A stretch of 17,731 bases of DNA, taken from positions 1-17,731 of the forward strand of contig CAJOLO010000009.1 of the NCBI GenBank assembly GCA_905235345.1. Direction: 5' to 3'. The translations under genes were made by a program, and so were the position numbers. Source of the DNA: an uncultured Lachnospiraceae bacterium. Lineage in GTDB: Bacteria; Bacillota; Clostridia; Lachnospirales; Lachnospiraceae. Positions 1-8,236 of this stretch are shown in pieces (the first letter of the stretch is position 1; every line of letters begins with the position of its first letter). The notes beneath the pieces were generated by a model. The model was not told the DNA's origin. It saw nothing but the letters and a program-made list of their open reading frames with translations, and did no database searches.

Positions 1-2
1 AT

Positions 3-104
3 ATTTGCAACAGGTTACTTAATCTGCCGGTTGATGAAGAAAAATCGTCAGGAATTGCGAAGGTTCTTCTGAATTTTATAAAAACAAAAAAGAAGAGAGT
101 CTGA
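3..104 (+). CDS. flhG: FlhG (MinD-like ATPase), C-terminal end only
   Basis: An open frame enters from the left edge and ends at a TGA at 102-104, giving 33 residues (ICNRLLNLP...KTKKKRV) with a basic tail. The piece is too short to show ATPase motifs. The call rests on position: in Firmicute fla/che operons flhF and flhG lie directly upstream of the cheB/cheA block, and the tail resembles the ends of FlhG/YlxH proteins. FlhG is a MinD-type ATPase that works with FlhF to set flagellar number and placement. The next gene starts 60 bases downstream, consistent with co-transcription. Another MinD-like or flagellar protein cannot be excluded. Confidence 0.5.
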   Translation: MCNRLLNLPVDEEKSSGIAKVLLNFIKTKKKRV

Positions 105-163
105 TTGTTCTGCGATACTTTGAATAATTTTTAGCGGGGCATGAATGATAAGAAAGGTTATTT

Positions 164-895
164 ATGGATTTTCGAATTAATATTGGTGATAAATTGGATC
201 TAAAAAAAATTGAAGGGCATCTTTCCGTTGACCCGGATAAAGAAACTCCTATATATATAAGTCAGGTTTTGGATGAAGCCGATAACGGAGATATGTTGGT
301 TGCTATGCCGATTTCAGAGGGAAAAGTTATTCCGCTTAATGTTGATGATGAATATGATACGACTTTTTATACAAAGGCAGGACTTCTTAATTGCAGAATG
401 CTTGTGAGCGGTAGATATAAAAAGGATGCGCTGTTTTTACTTGCATTACGTCAGCTTACTGATCTAAAAAAAATACAAAGAAGAGAGTACTACAGATTAA
501 GCTGCAGAAATTCGTTAAAATACAGAATGTTAAGTGCTGATGAGCGTAAGGAAGTTGAACTTGGCAGGCCATCTAATGCACAGGTAGAAGAAGATGAGTG
601 GAAAAAAGGAATTATGCTTGATTTAAGCGGGGGTGGTATTCGCTTTGTTTCTGCTTCGAAGGAAGAGATTAATTCTATGCTTCAAGTGTGCTTTGAATAT
701 TCAATTGATAACGAAAACAAGGTTATGTATGCTTATGCACATTTGTTGCGTTCTGAAAGAAACGAAAATAATTCGGCAATATATGATCAAAGAATAAAGT
801 TTTACAGAATGGACAGGGAAGATCGCGAACAATTAATAAGATATATATTCGAAACTCAAAGAAAAATACGATCAAAAGAAAGTGGAATGGAATAA
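164..895 (+). CDS. Flagellar brake protein, YcgR N-domain plus PilZ
   Basis: A 243-residue c-di-GMP receptor of the YcgR/YpfA (DgrA) type. Residues 1 to about 100 form the YcgR N-terminal barrel. From about residue 105 a PilZ domain follows, with both ligand motifs visible: the RxxxR motif inside RREYYR (R107/R111) and the (D/N)xSxxG motif as DLSGGG (153-158). In this family c-di-GMP binding lets the protein interact with the motor or stator to slow or stop rotation. The start at 164 has AGAAAGG at 151-157 at a suitable distance. The gene sits between flhG and cheB in the motility operon, which supports a motor-control role. The family assignment is firm; the motor target is inferred. Confidence 0.9.
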   Translation: MDFRINIGDKLDLKKIEGHLSVDPDKETPIYISQVLDEADNGDMLVAMPISEGKVIPLNVDDEYDTTFYTKAGLLNCRMLVSGRYKKDALFLLALRQLTDLKKIQRREYYRLSCRNSLKYRMLSADERKEVELGRPSNAQVEEDEWKKGIMLDLSGGGIRFVSASKEEINSMLQVCFEYSIDNENKVMYAYAHLLRSERNENNSAIYDQRIKFYRMDREDREQLIRYIFETQRKIRSKESGME

Positions 896-991
896 ATAGA
901 TAATATTCGCTAAGAACTGTGAAAAATGTTAAAAATTATTATACAAAAACATTGAAATAGTATTACTATACACTTATGTGAAGGGTGGATT

Positions 992-1000
992 TGGTATAAT
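992..1000 (+). promoter_or_regulatory. Extended -10 promoter upstream of cheB
   Basis: The sequence TGGTATAAT at 992-1000 is a perfect extended -10 (TG-N-TATAAT). It lies in the 135-base AT-rich gap between the PilZ gene and cheB. No good -35 stands 17 bases upstream (972-977 reads acttat), which an extended -10 can tolerate. Transcription would begin near 1007, leaving a leader of about 24 bases with a GAGGTG ribosome site at 1020-1025. It would allow the che genes to be expressed apart from the upstream flagellar genes. It was read by eye only. Confidence 0.5.
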
Positions 1001-1030
1001 ATAAAAAGAGAAATATCATGAGGTGTATAA

Positions 1031-1627
1031 ATGGCTGACAACAAGATTTCTAAACTTGTTATGATAGCCAGCTCAACAGGTGGTCCGAAAGCTTTACAAA
1101 GCGTTGTACCATTTATTTCCAAGAATCTTCCGGCTCCGGTTGTTATAGTACAGCATATGCCGAAGGGGTTTACAACAACCTTGGCCGGGCGATTGAACGA
1201 AATGAGTGAGATTGAAGTCAGTGAGGTTGTTGATGGTCAATATTTGGAGAATGGACATGTTTATCTTGCTGCGGGGGGAAAACATCTGGAAATTATTCAA
1301 GATCGCAGAGGATATTTTCAATTCAAAGAGAATATGTCCGATCCTATAGGAGGCCTCAGACCTTGTGCTAACGTTACACTGAAAAGTCTGGTATCTGCTT
1401 CATTAGATTATATATTATGTGTTGTTCTTACCGGAATGGGGGCTGACGGCTATTTAGGTATCAATGAGCTTAGAGGTAATCATAACATATTTACAATTGC
1501 ACAGAATAAGGAAACATGTGTTGTTTATGGTATGCCCAGGGCTATTGTTGAACATGGTATTGCTGATGAAGTATTACCTTTAGAAGGCATAGGTAAAGAA
1601 ATTAATAAAAAAATGGGGGTGCACTAA
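1031..1627 (+). CDS. cheB: CheB methylesterase domain protein without receiver domain
   Basis: This 198-residue protein is the catalytic half of the chemotaxis protein-glutamate methylesterase, which removes methyl groups from (and deamidates) chemoreceptors. The catalytic triad can be read: Ser15 in SSTGG, His42 in QHMP and Asp139 in GMGADG. Typical CheB is about 350 residues with an N-terminal response-regulator domain. Here the protein begins directly at the esterase fold (MADNKISKLVMIASSTGG), and the 135 bases upstream hold no receiver domain. It therefore cannot be switched by CheA phosphorylation in the usual way. The start follows GAGGTG at 1020-1025. The stop is followed one base later by the cheA start, suggesting coupled translation. 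Confidence 0.93.
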   Translation: MADNKISKLVMIASSTGGPKALQSVVPFISKNLPAPVVIVQHMPKGFTTTLAGRLNEMSEIEVSEVVDGQYLENGHVYLAAGGKHLEIIQDRRGYFQFKENMSDPIGGLRPCANVTLKSLVSASLDYILCVVLTGMGADGYLGINELRGNHNIFTIAQNKETCVVYGMPRAIVEHGIADEVLPLEGIGKEINKKMGVH

Positions 1628-1628
1628 G

Positions 1629-3731
1629 ATGGATTTAAGTCAATATCTTGAGATGTTTATTGATGAAACAAAAGAACATTTGCAAAATCTGAATGATCAA
1701 GTGTTAGTGTTAGAGGCTGAGCCTGATAACATTGATACTATCAATGAGATTTTCCGTGCGGCACATTCTTTAAAGGGAATGGCAGGAACTATGGGCTTTA
1801 AACGTATGCAGCGCTTAACCCATGATATGGAGAATGTATTTTCCAAGATTCGAGAAGGTAAGATGAGTGTAACACCTGACCTTGTTGACGTTGTTTTCAA
1901 GTGCCTTGATGCGATTGAAGAGTATCTTGATTGTATTATCAATACTTCGGATGAGGGTGAGAATGATAATGAAGAAATTATTAATATGCTTAATGCATGT
2001 TTAGAGGGTGATAGTGCTCCGGCGTCAGACGGTGCATCTGCTACTGATACCGCCCCCGCTCAAAATGATGTATCCGAAAAAACAGAAACTTCTTCAGCTG
2101 ATAATTCCGAAGTTGAAGATAAACGTAAGTATTTACATATCGATATTGCTGATTTTGAGAAGAATGCTATTACAGAAGCTAAAGCTAAGAATCTCAACGT
2201 GTACGGAGCTACCGTATATGTCGATGAGAGCTGTATTCTTAAAGCGGCAAGGGCGTTTCTTGTATTTAAAGGGGTTGAGGGAATCGGTGAAATAATCAAA
2301 TCTGTTCCCGGTGTTCAGGATATTGAGGACGAGAAGTTTGATCTTGACTTTTCTATGCTGATCATTTCCGAAAAGAAGATTGATGATGTTAAGAAGGTAA
2401 TTGAAGATGTATCTGAGATAAAAGAGGTGGTTATAGATAACTATGAGATTCCTTCAGATGTCGAGGTTATCAGTTCTGTACAGGAAACAGGAGAGAAGAA
2501 AGAAAAGAAAGAGAATAAGAAGACATCTGCAACGACAACGAAAACTGCAAAGCCTGTTGCTGGACGATCCGTTCGTGTTGATATTGAAAAGCTCGATGTA
2601 CTTATGAATCTTGTCAGTGAGCTTATTATTGCAAAGAACGGACTTGTTTCCGTAAGTAACAGTAACATGTCTGCAGGAAAGGACAATAAAGCAGCTAATC
2701 AGAGCTTTAACGAGCAGATTGAATATCTGGAGAGAGTTACAACCAACCTGCATGAATCTGTTATGAAGGTTAGAATGGTTCCTATAGAGAGCGTTGTGAA
2801 CCGATTCCCCAGAATGATCAGAGACCTCTCCAAGAAACTCGGCAAAGAGATGGAACTTGTTATGACAGGTGAGGAGACAGAACTTGATCGTACCGTAATT
2901 GATGAGATCGGTGATCCTTTGATGCATATGTTGAGAAATTCAGCTGATCATGGACTTGAACCGACAATAGAACGTCTTAAGCTTGGAAAACCTCAGGTTG
3001 GTACAATTCAGCTCAATGCATATCAGGATGGTAATAATGTTACTATCGAGGTTGTTGATGATGGTCGTGGTATTGATGTCGAGAAGGTTAAGGCTTCGGC
3101 TATTAAAAAGGGAATCATTACAGAAGAACAGGCTGAACAGCTGTCTGAAAAGGAAGCCGTCGATCTTCTTTTCAGACCTGCATTTTCTACTGCGGAGAAG
3201 ATTTCGGATATATCAGGACGAGGCGTTGGTCTTGATGTAGTCAAGAACAAGATTGAGGGCCTTGGCGGTGATGTTGAAGTAAGTACAAAGCTTGGCGAGG
3301 GAACTAAGTTTACGGTAAGACTGCCGTTAACACTTGCTATTATCCAGGCTCTTATGGTTGAAGTCAGAGATGAGAAATATGCAATTCCTCTTAATTCAAT
3401 TGTAACAATTGAGGATATTATGGTTAGTGATATCAAGTATGTACAACAGAAAGAAGTTATTAATCTTCGAGGTAATGTAATTCCTATTGTAAGACTTGAT
3501 GAAGTGTTGGATTGTCCTCCGAGAGAGGAAGAACCTGAGAATCTTGTTGTAGTTATCGTTAAGAAGGGTGATAAACAGACAGGACTTGTTATCGATAACC
3601 TTTTGGGACAGCAGGAAATTGTTATTAAGCCACTCGGAAAATATATTAATATTCCTAAAATCATCAGTGGTGCAACAATATTAGGAGATGGTGGAGTTGC
3701 TCTTATCATTGATTCTAATTCATTAATTTAA
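1629..3731 (+). CDS. cheA: Chemotaxis histidine kinase CheA
   Basis: A full-length 700-residue kinase with the classic P1-P5 layout. P1 (Hpt) is at 1-105, with phospho-acceptor His46 in AAHSLKG. An acidic Ser/Thr/Ala-rich linker (about 128-163) leads to a P2 region (about 165-280). A Lys-rich linker (289-307) is followed by the P3 dimerisation helices (about 313-385). The ATPase P4 shows the N box MLRNSADHGLEP (434-445), the G1 box DDGRGID (477-483), the FRPAFST segment (515-521) and the G2 box GRGVGLD (530-536). The CheW-like P5 domain is at about 565-700. The protein autophosphorylates from receptor signals and hands phosphate to CheY. It starts one base after the cheB stop with a GGGGG ribosome site at 1615-1619. 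Confidence 0.97.
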   Translation: MDLSQYLEMFIDETKEHLQNLNDQVLVLEAEPDNIDTINEIFRAAHSLKGMAGTMGFKRMQRLTHDMENVFSKIREGKMSVTPDLVDVVFKCLDAIEEYLDCIINTSDEGENDNEEIINMLNACLEGDSAPASDGASATDTAPAQNDVSEKTETSSADNSEVEDKRKYLHIDIADFEKNAITEAKAKNLNVYGATVYVDESCILKAARAFLVFKGVEGIGEIIKSVPGVQDIEDEKFDLDFSMLIISEKKIDDVKKVIEDVSEIKEVVIDNYEIPSDVEVISSVQETGEKKEKKENKKTSATTTKTAKPVAGRSVRVDIEKLDVLMNLVSELIIAKNGLVSVSNSNMSAGKDNKAANQSFNEQIEYLERVTTNLHESVMKVRMVPIESVVNRFPRMIRDLSKKLGKEMELVMTGEETELDRTVIDEIGDPLMHMLRNSADHGLEPTIERLKLGKPQVGTIQLNAYQDGNNVTIEVVDDGRGIDVEKVKASAIKKGIITEEQAEQLSEKEAVDLLFRPAFSTAEKISDISGRGVGLDVVKNKIEGLGGDVEVSTKLGEGTKFTVRLPLTLAIIQALMVEVRDEKYAIPLNSIVTIEDIMVSDIKYVQQKEVINLRGNVIPIVRLDEVLDCPPREEEPENLVVVIVKKGDKQTGLVIDNLLGQQEIVIKPLGKYINIPKIISGATILGDGGVALIIDSNSLI

Positions 3732-3745
3732 GGGGGTAAGATAGC

Positions 3746-4195
3746 ATGGATGAAAATGAAATCTTAGCAGAACCAAAACAGTATATAGTTGTAAAGCTGG
3801 ATCAGGAGCAATATGGTATTGATATCTCGTTTATTGATAATATTGTAAGAATGGAACGAATTACAAGAGTACCTAAGGTTCAGTCATATTTCCCCGGTGT
3901 TATAAATCTTCGCGGTGAGATTATTCCTGTACTGAGTCTTAGAAATCGTTTTGGTCTTCCTGATAAGGAATACACCAATGCAACCAGAATGATTATCTTA
4001 AAACCTGATAATGGTGCGAAGATTGGAATTCTTGTTGATGAGGTCAGAGAGGTTGTAACTTTAGATGAAAGTAATATTGAAAAAGCTGCAAGAGATGAGC
4101 AGGGGGTTCATCTGCTAGGTGTCGGAAAGTATAAGGACACTTTGATCTCTTTGTTGAATATTCAGGAGATTATTCAGGAATTGGATAATGCTTGA
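3746..4195 (+). CDS. cheW: Chemotaxis coupling protein CheW
   Basis: This 149-residue protein consists of a single CheW domain. It includes the conserved stretch FPGVINLRGEIIPVLSLRNRF (about residues 50-70), which forms the binding surface for receptor tips and CheA P5. CheW bridges methyl-accepting receptors and CheA in the signalling array. The gene begins 14 bases after cheA with a strong AAGGGGG ribosome site at 3731-3737. Length and content are ordinary for the family, with no truncation or fusion. Confidence 0.95.
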   Translation: MDENEILAEPKQYIVVKLDQEQYGIDISFIDNIVRMERITRVPKVQSYFPGVINLRGEIIPVLSLRNRFGLPDKEYTNATRMIILKPDNGAKIGILVDEVREVVTLDESNIEKAARDEQGVHLLGVGKYKDTLISLLNIQEIIQELDNA

Positions 4196-4273
4196 TATAG
4201 TCATTATATGTAATATTTTTATATTTTGATATAACTATGATTATTTCATGATAAAAGCATAGGGGATGTTTTT

Positions 4274-4891
4274 ATGAGTTATAAGGATCTTTCAAGTGAA
4301 CAATTAGATGTCCTTAAGGAAATCGGCAATATCGGTGCAGGTAATGCGACAACTTCATTGGCGATGCTATTGAATAATAATCTTCGTATGGATATACCAA
4401 GTGTTAAGATTATGAGCTTTGATGATGTCTCTGAGATGGTTGGCGGGGCAGAAACAATAGTTGCCGCTATCCTTACCGGTTTTAAAGGGGATGTTTCGGG
4501 AATGGTTCTTTTTGTTCTTGAAATTGAAGATGCAAAGAATCTAGCCGGCTCAATGCTTAACAGAACCTATGGGGAAGGCTTGGTAGATTTTGATGCAATG
4601 GACAGATCTGCACTTAAGGAGGTCGGTAATATACTGATGAGTGCATATCTGTCTTCTATCAGCACATTGACTAATCTTAAAGTTCATACAGAACCTCCGG
4701 GAATCTGTATTGATATGGCCGGCTCTGTTCTTGATTTGCCGTTGATTGAATTAGGACAGGTCAGTGACGATGCGTTGATTATTGACTCAAAATTTCGGGA
4801 TAATAATGAATGGATTGATGGTTATTTGATTTTTGTTGCTGATGAGGAAGCGTATAAGCGTATATTTACTGCATTAGGGATCGGGTGTTAA
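4274..4891 (+). CDS. cheC: CheY-P phosphatase CheC
   Basis: A 205-residue CheC family protein with two pseudo-symmetric halves. The phosphatase signature E-x2-N occurs twice: Glu16/Asn19 in KEIGNI and Glu116/Asn119 in KEVGNI, exactly 100 residues apart. Having both sites is typical of true CheC rather than single-site CheX. CheC removes phosphate from CheY-P, and in Bacillus and Thermotoga it is stimulated by binding CheD, whose gene is the next one and overlaps or abuts it. A 78-base AT-rich gap separates it from cheW; I saw no convincing promoter there. The start is preceded by AGGGGATG at about 4261-4268. Confidence 0.95.
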   Translation: MSYKDLSSEQLDVLKEIGNIGAGNATTSLAMLLNNNLRMDIPSVKIMSFDDVSEMVGGAETIVAAILTGFKGDVSGMVLFVLEIEDAKNLAGSMLNRTYGEGLVDFDAMDRSALKEVGNILMSAYLSSISTLTNLKVHTEPPGICIDMAGSVLDLPLIELGQVSDDALIIDSKFRDNNEWIDGYLIFVADEEAYKRIFTALGIGC

Positions 4892-4896
4892 TTAAT

Positions 4897-5382
4897 ATGG
4901 CGAAGGTTATTAAAGTTGGTATTGCTGATTGGAAATTGTGTGATGCACCTGATACAATTACAACAATTGGATTAGGTTCGTGTGTTGGAATCGTAATATA
5001 TACGTTAAATGATTCATTTTGTGGGTTGCTTCATATAATGTTACCATCAAGCGAAGAAATCAGAAATTATACTAATCGGGCAAAATTTGCTGATACCGGA
5101 ATAGAGGATATGGTAGCTGCCTTGGAAAAAAGGGGAATGCACAGGAGTGTAATGAAAGCAAAGATTGCCGGGGGAGCCAGGATGTTCAAGTTTTCCGGCA
5201 AAGCAGATATCGGAGCTGTTGGGGATCGTAATATTGACTCGGTTAAAAAGATACTAAAAACATACAATATACCGATAGTGGCAGAAGATTGCGGTGCTGA
5301 TTACGGAAGGACAATTAGTTTTGATATTGATACGAAGATGTTACTGATTCATTGCGCCGGAAAATTGGATAAACAGATTTAG
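4897..5382 (+). CDS. cheD: Chemoreceptor glutamine deamidase CheD
   Basis: CheD deamidates glutamines on chemoreceptors to glutamate and also binds and activates CheC. The catalytic residues known from Thermotoga CheD are visible: Cys29 in GLGSC, His46 in LHIMLP, and a threonine at position 23. I chose ATG 4897 (protein MAKVIKVGIADW..., 161 residues), with GGG at 4883-4885 as ribosome site. An in-frame GTG at 4885 would add four residues and overlap the cheC stop by seven bases. Either way translation is coupled to cheC, fitting the CheC-CheD complex. Confidence 0.94.
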   Translation: MAKVIKVGIADWKLCDAPDTITTIGLGSCVGIVIYTLNDSFCGLLHIMLPSSEEIRNYTNRAKFADTGIEDMVAALEKRGMHRSVMKAKIAGGARMFKFSGKADIGAVGDRNIDSVKKILKTYNIPIVAEDCGADYGRTISFDIDTKMLLIHCAGKLDKQI

Positions 5383-5392
5383 GAGTTGGTTT

Positions 5393-5689
5393 ATGAAACT
5401 GCAATATATAAGAGCATTTATCGTTTTATTGGCCGGTCTGATTGCACTGATTATTAATATGAGAACAGGCAGGGATGTTACGGTTTCCCTGCTGATTGTT
5501 TTAGTGGTAATACTTATATTTTATTTTATCGGTACTCTCGTTGTTGAAATTCTTCAGAAGTATATGGAACAGCCATCGGATGTGAATGATTCTGAAGAAG
5601 AGGATGAGGAGCAGCCGGACGATACAGATATGCAGGATGATGTTAAGGAGCCGTTAGAAGAAGATACTATTACTGAAGAGGAATTTTAA
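5393..5689 (+). CDS. Small two-helix membrane protein with acidic tail
   Basis: An unrecognised 98-residue protein. Two hydrophobic helices are clear (about 5-22 and 30-52), separated by a short polar, Arg-containing turn (RTGRD). The rest (about 58-98) is a very acidic, probably disordered tail rich in Glu and Asp. It starts 10 bases after cheD with an AGGAG site overlapping the cheD stop region, and ends 49 bases before fliA, so it is part of the operon. A membrane-anchored acidic tail could be a binding platform, but no function can be assigned from sequence. Small proteins at this position appear to accompany cheD-fliA in related clostridia; that is recollection, not a search result. Confidence 0.8.
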   Translation: MKLQYIRAFIVLLAGLIALIINMRTGRDVTVSLLIVLVVILIFYFIGTLVVEILQKYMEQPSDVNDSEEEDEEQPDDTDMQDDVKEPLEEDTITEEEF

Positions 5690-5697
5690 CTTAGTCG

Positions 5698-5718
5698 GAG
5701 TAATCCGGTTATTCTTTT
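5698..5718 (+). other. Weak hairpin with short T run before fliA
   Basis: GAGTAA at 5698-5703 can pair with TTATTC at 5709-5714 (one G-U pair) around a TCCGG loop, and T residues follow at 5715-5718. It resembles a very weak intrinsic terminator in the short gap before fliA. It could reduce read-through into the sigma factor gene. The stem is only six pairs and mostly A-T, so this may be chance. Confidence 0.25.
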
Positions 5719-5738
5719 TCGGTTTGTGGGGTGTAATA

Positions 5739-6503
5739 ATGGATGAAGCAAAAAGAGTTAAGCTTTGGCAAGATTATAACAGGACAAAAGATAATAAACT
5801 TCGTGAACAGATTATTGTTGAATATGTTCCGTTGGTTAAACTTGTTGCCGGAAAGCTTAATATGTATTTAGGTTATACAGTTGATTATGATGATTTGGTA
5901 AGCTATGGGATTTTTGGTCTTATCGATGCAATTGATAAGTTTGATTTTGATAAGAATATTAAATTTGAAACATATGCAAGTCTGCGTATTCGCGGATCGA
6001 TTCTTGATCAGATTCGTAAGATGGATTGGATTCCGCGTTCTGTAAGACAAAAACAGAAACAGATTGAATCGGCAGTTGTTTCTTTAGAAAAGGAAAAAGG
6101 TGTTAATTATACAGATCGGGATATTGCTGAACGTCTTGGGATTTCTATTGATGAATACAGAAATTGGGAAGGTCAGACCAATATTTCCAATATTGCTTCA
6201 CTGGATGAATTCATGGAGCAGGGAACGGATGGCAGTGTCAAGGAATTTCGTAATACAACATATATTGATCCCGAAGAATCTATTGACAATGATGAAGTAA
6301 AGAAGATGATAATGGAGGCGTTAGAGCTTCTTACCGAGAAAGAGAAGAAGGTTGTTCTTTTATATTATTATGAAGATCTTACATTGAAGGAAGTGGCTAA
6401 GGTACTTAATGTTTCCGAATCACGAATATCACAGCTTCATTCTAAAGCATTAGAAAAGATGAAGAAGCATTTAGGTAAGTATTTTGAATTACTTATGGGT
6501 TGA
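5739..6503 (+). CDS. fliA: Flagellar sigma factor FliA/SigD (sigma-28)
   Basis: This 254-residue protein is an RNA polymerase sigma factor of the FliA/WhiG group that directs late flagellar and chemotaxis genes. Region 2 runs from about residue 20 to 95 and includes DLVSYGIFGLIDAIDKFD and the -10-binding FETYASLRIRGSILDQIR. Region 3 follows IPRSVRQKQKQI. Region 4 is the C-terminal HTH (LTLKEVAKVLNVSESRISQL). ATG 5739 is preferred because GTGGGGTG at 5726-5733 makes a good ribosome site; a TTG at 5724 would add five residues. Its position after cheD matches sigD of Bacillus. Its activity is normally restrained by FlgM, which is not in this window. Confidence 0.96.
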   Translation: MDEAKRVKLWQDYNRTKDNKLREQIIVEYVPLVKLVAGKLNMYLGYTVDYDDLVSYGIFGLIDAIDKFDFDKNIKFETYASLRIRGSILDQIRKMDWIPRSVRQKQKQIESAVVSLEKEKGVNYTDRDIAERLGISIDEYRNWEGQTNISNIASLDEFMEQGTDGSVKEFRNTTYIDPEESIDNDEVKKMIMEALELLTEKEKKVVLLYYYEDLTLKEVAKVLNVSESRISQLHSKALEKMKKHLGKYFELLMG

Positions 6504-6520
6504 CAGGGGAATAATAAATT

Positions 6521-6577
6521 ATGAATATCCCGGCAGATTTTTCACCGGAACGTTTCGAAGTAACAGATGACGAATGA
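6521..6577 (+). CDS. Possible 18-residue small ORF between fliA and fapA
   Basis: ATG 6521 to TGA 6577 encodes MNIPADFSPERFEVTDDE. AGGGGA at 6505-6510 stands ten bases upstream, a credible ribosome site. It is the only ORF with a plausible start signal in the 118-base fliA-fapA gap. It could be a real acidic microprotein, a translational leader for the FapA gene, or chance. I know of no family. Confidence 0.3.
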   Translation: MNIPADFSPERFEVTDDE

Positions 6578-6621
6578 TTATGATTTTATATGATCAATTA
6601 TAATAAAGGGGGGGGATAGCC

Positions 6622-8223
6622 ATGAGGTATACAAATGCTTATTTTCAGTTAGATATACGTCAGGATGGAGTTTATTTACATTTATATCCGGCGATGGATA
6701 ACGGTAAACCGATTGACCTTGCTGAATTGTTGGAGTATCTTGATGGCTGTGGAATTAAAGATTATGATAAGGTAGCTATCTATAAAGTTATTACCAACAA
6801 CACAAAAGAAACTGATATTCTTATTTCGAAAACCCTGATCGGGGAGGTCGGAGAGAAAGCTAAGGTTAGTATTTCAGATGATAAGATGATGGCAATAATC
6901 AGATTTTATCCTCCGTCGAAAAATGGAAAGTTTATGTCTGAAAAAGAAATTCGAAGTGAATTAGCCAGATTTAAGATCACATACGGAGTGTCTGATAAGA
7001 TTATTAATGCTTACATGAAGGGGAGACAATTCTGCAGGGATATACCGATTGCCAAAGGTAAACCTGTTGTTCAAGGTAAGGATGCATTTATAACGTATCA
7101 TTTCAATACTAATCCGACAGCTGCTCCTAAGCAGCTTGAAGATGGTACTGTTGATTTTCATGAACTCTCACTTTTTGTACCTGTAAAGAAAGGGGATCTG
7201 TTGGCAGAGCTTACACCGGAGGTGTTTGGTGAGGATGGTATGGATATATTTGGCAACAGGATACCGCCTGCAAGTGTTAATAAGAAGATTTTGAAATACG
7301 GAAAGAATATTAAGTTGTCCGAAGATAAATTAAAAATATATTCTGAAGCGGATGGCGATGTCAAATTAGAGGGAGATATGGTATTTGTATCGAATACCTA
7401 CAGTGTTCCGGCAGATGTTGATCCTTCTACCGGCGATGTTAAGTATGACGGTAATGTTGTAATTGCGGGTAATGTCCATTCCGGATTTAAGGTTGAAGCG
7501 TCAGGCGATATTGAAGTGAATGGTGTAGTAGAGGGTGCAACTTTAATTGCAGGTGGTAATATCGTTTTGAAGCGGGGAATTCAGGGCATGGGTAAAGGAG
7601 TTCTTCAGGCAGGTAATGATATTGTTACGAAGTTTATTGAAAGCAGCAATGTAAAAGCCGGTAATATAGTTAATACAGGTTCGAGCCTTCATTCCGTTAT
7701 TCAAGCGGAAGAGGCGGTTATAGTAAGTGGAAGAAAGGGTTTTGTAATAGGTGGATCCGTGTCTGCCGGCAAGAAGATTGAAGCCAGTGTTTTCGGTAAT
7801 AAAATGAATACTGCAACTGACCTAAGAGTGGGCGTCAAACCTGAGGTAATGGAAAGATTTAAGGAACTTACCAATTCCATTAATGAGAAACAGAAGCTTA
7901 TGTTAGAAAATAAAAAGACTCTCGAATCGCTTAAAAAGAAGCTGGCGAGTGGTGTGAAGCTTCTTCCTAATCAGGTTGCTTTAGCCAAAGAGGCTGGAGA
8001 GCAGTTAAAAACTTTAACAAATGAGCTGGATGTTGAATCAGAGGAATATATCACTCTTAAGCAGGAGATAGAGGATAATAAGGATGGTAGGATTATTGTA
8101 AATCAGACAATATTTCCGGGTGTAACTCTTTATATTTCCAATAGAGTGTATCCTGTCAAGGATTCGTTAAGCAGATGTCAGTTTAAGGTAAAAGGAGCGG
8201 ATGTTATAAGTCTGCCAATATGA
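6622..8223 (+). CDS. FapA-family (DUF342) protein
   Basis: A 533-residue DUF342/FapA (flagellar assembly protein A) family member. The N-terminal FapA domain covers about residues 1-250, including GEDGMDIFGNRIPP (203-216). A glycine-rich beta-solenoid at about 260-400 has repeating turns such as GDIEVNGVVEGATLIAGGNI. A coiled-coil hairpin lies at about 406-486, and a short beta-rich end follows. There is no signal peptide or membrane helix, so it is cytoplasmic. The molecular role of the family is poorly defined; Vibrio FapA has been linked to flagellation. A very strong ribosome site (a run of G at 6608-6615) precedes ATG 6622. Its place directly after fliA supports a motility role. Confidence 0.88.
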   Translation: MRYTNAYFQLDIRQDGVYLHLYPAMDNGKPIDLAELLEYLDGCGIKDYDKVAIYKVITNNTKETDILISKTLIGEVGEKAKVSISDDKMMAIIRFYPPSKNGKFMSEKEIRSELARFKITYGVSDKIINAYMKGRQFCRDIPIAKGKPVVQGKDAFITYHFNTNPTAAPKQLEDGTVDFHELSLFVPVKKGDLLAELTPEVFGEDGMDIFGNRIPPASVNKKILKYGKNIKLSEDKLKIYSEADGDVKLEGDMVFVSNTYSVPADVDPSTGDVKYDGNVVIAGNVHSGFKVEASGDIEVNGVVEGATLIAGGNIVLKRGIQGMGKGVLQAGNDIVTKFIESSNVKAGNIVNTGSSLHSVIQAEEAVIVSGRKGFVIGGSVSAGKKIEASVFGNKMNTATDLRVGVKPEVMERFKELTNSINEKQKLMLENKKTLESLKKKLASGVKLLPNQVALAKEAGEQLKTLTNELDVESEEYITLKQEIEDNKDGRIIVNQTIFPGVTLYISNRVYPVKDSLSRCQFKVKGADVISLPI

Positions 8224-8236
8224 TTATAAAATCTTG

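Noticed and set aside
2454..2927. 157-residue minus-strand open frame inside cheA
   Set aside because: Shadow frame over the well-supported P3 region of cheA.
3023..3709. 228-residue minus-strand open frame inside cheA
   Set aside because: Shadow of the cheA P4/P5 coding region; no ribosome site and Ser/Thr/Ile-rich low-quality composition.
6500..6528. Promoter with TTGACA at 6500-6505 after fliA
   Set aside because: No acceptable -10 at 16-18 bases; the best candidate (TATGAA at 6520) is only 14 bases away.
6599..6604. TATAAT just before the FapA gene
   Set aside because: No -35, and transcription would begin inside the ribosome binding site.
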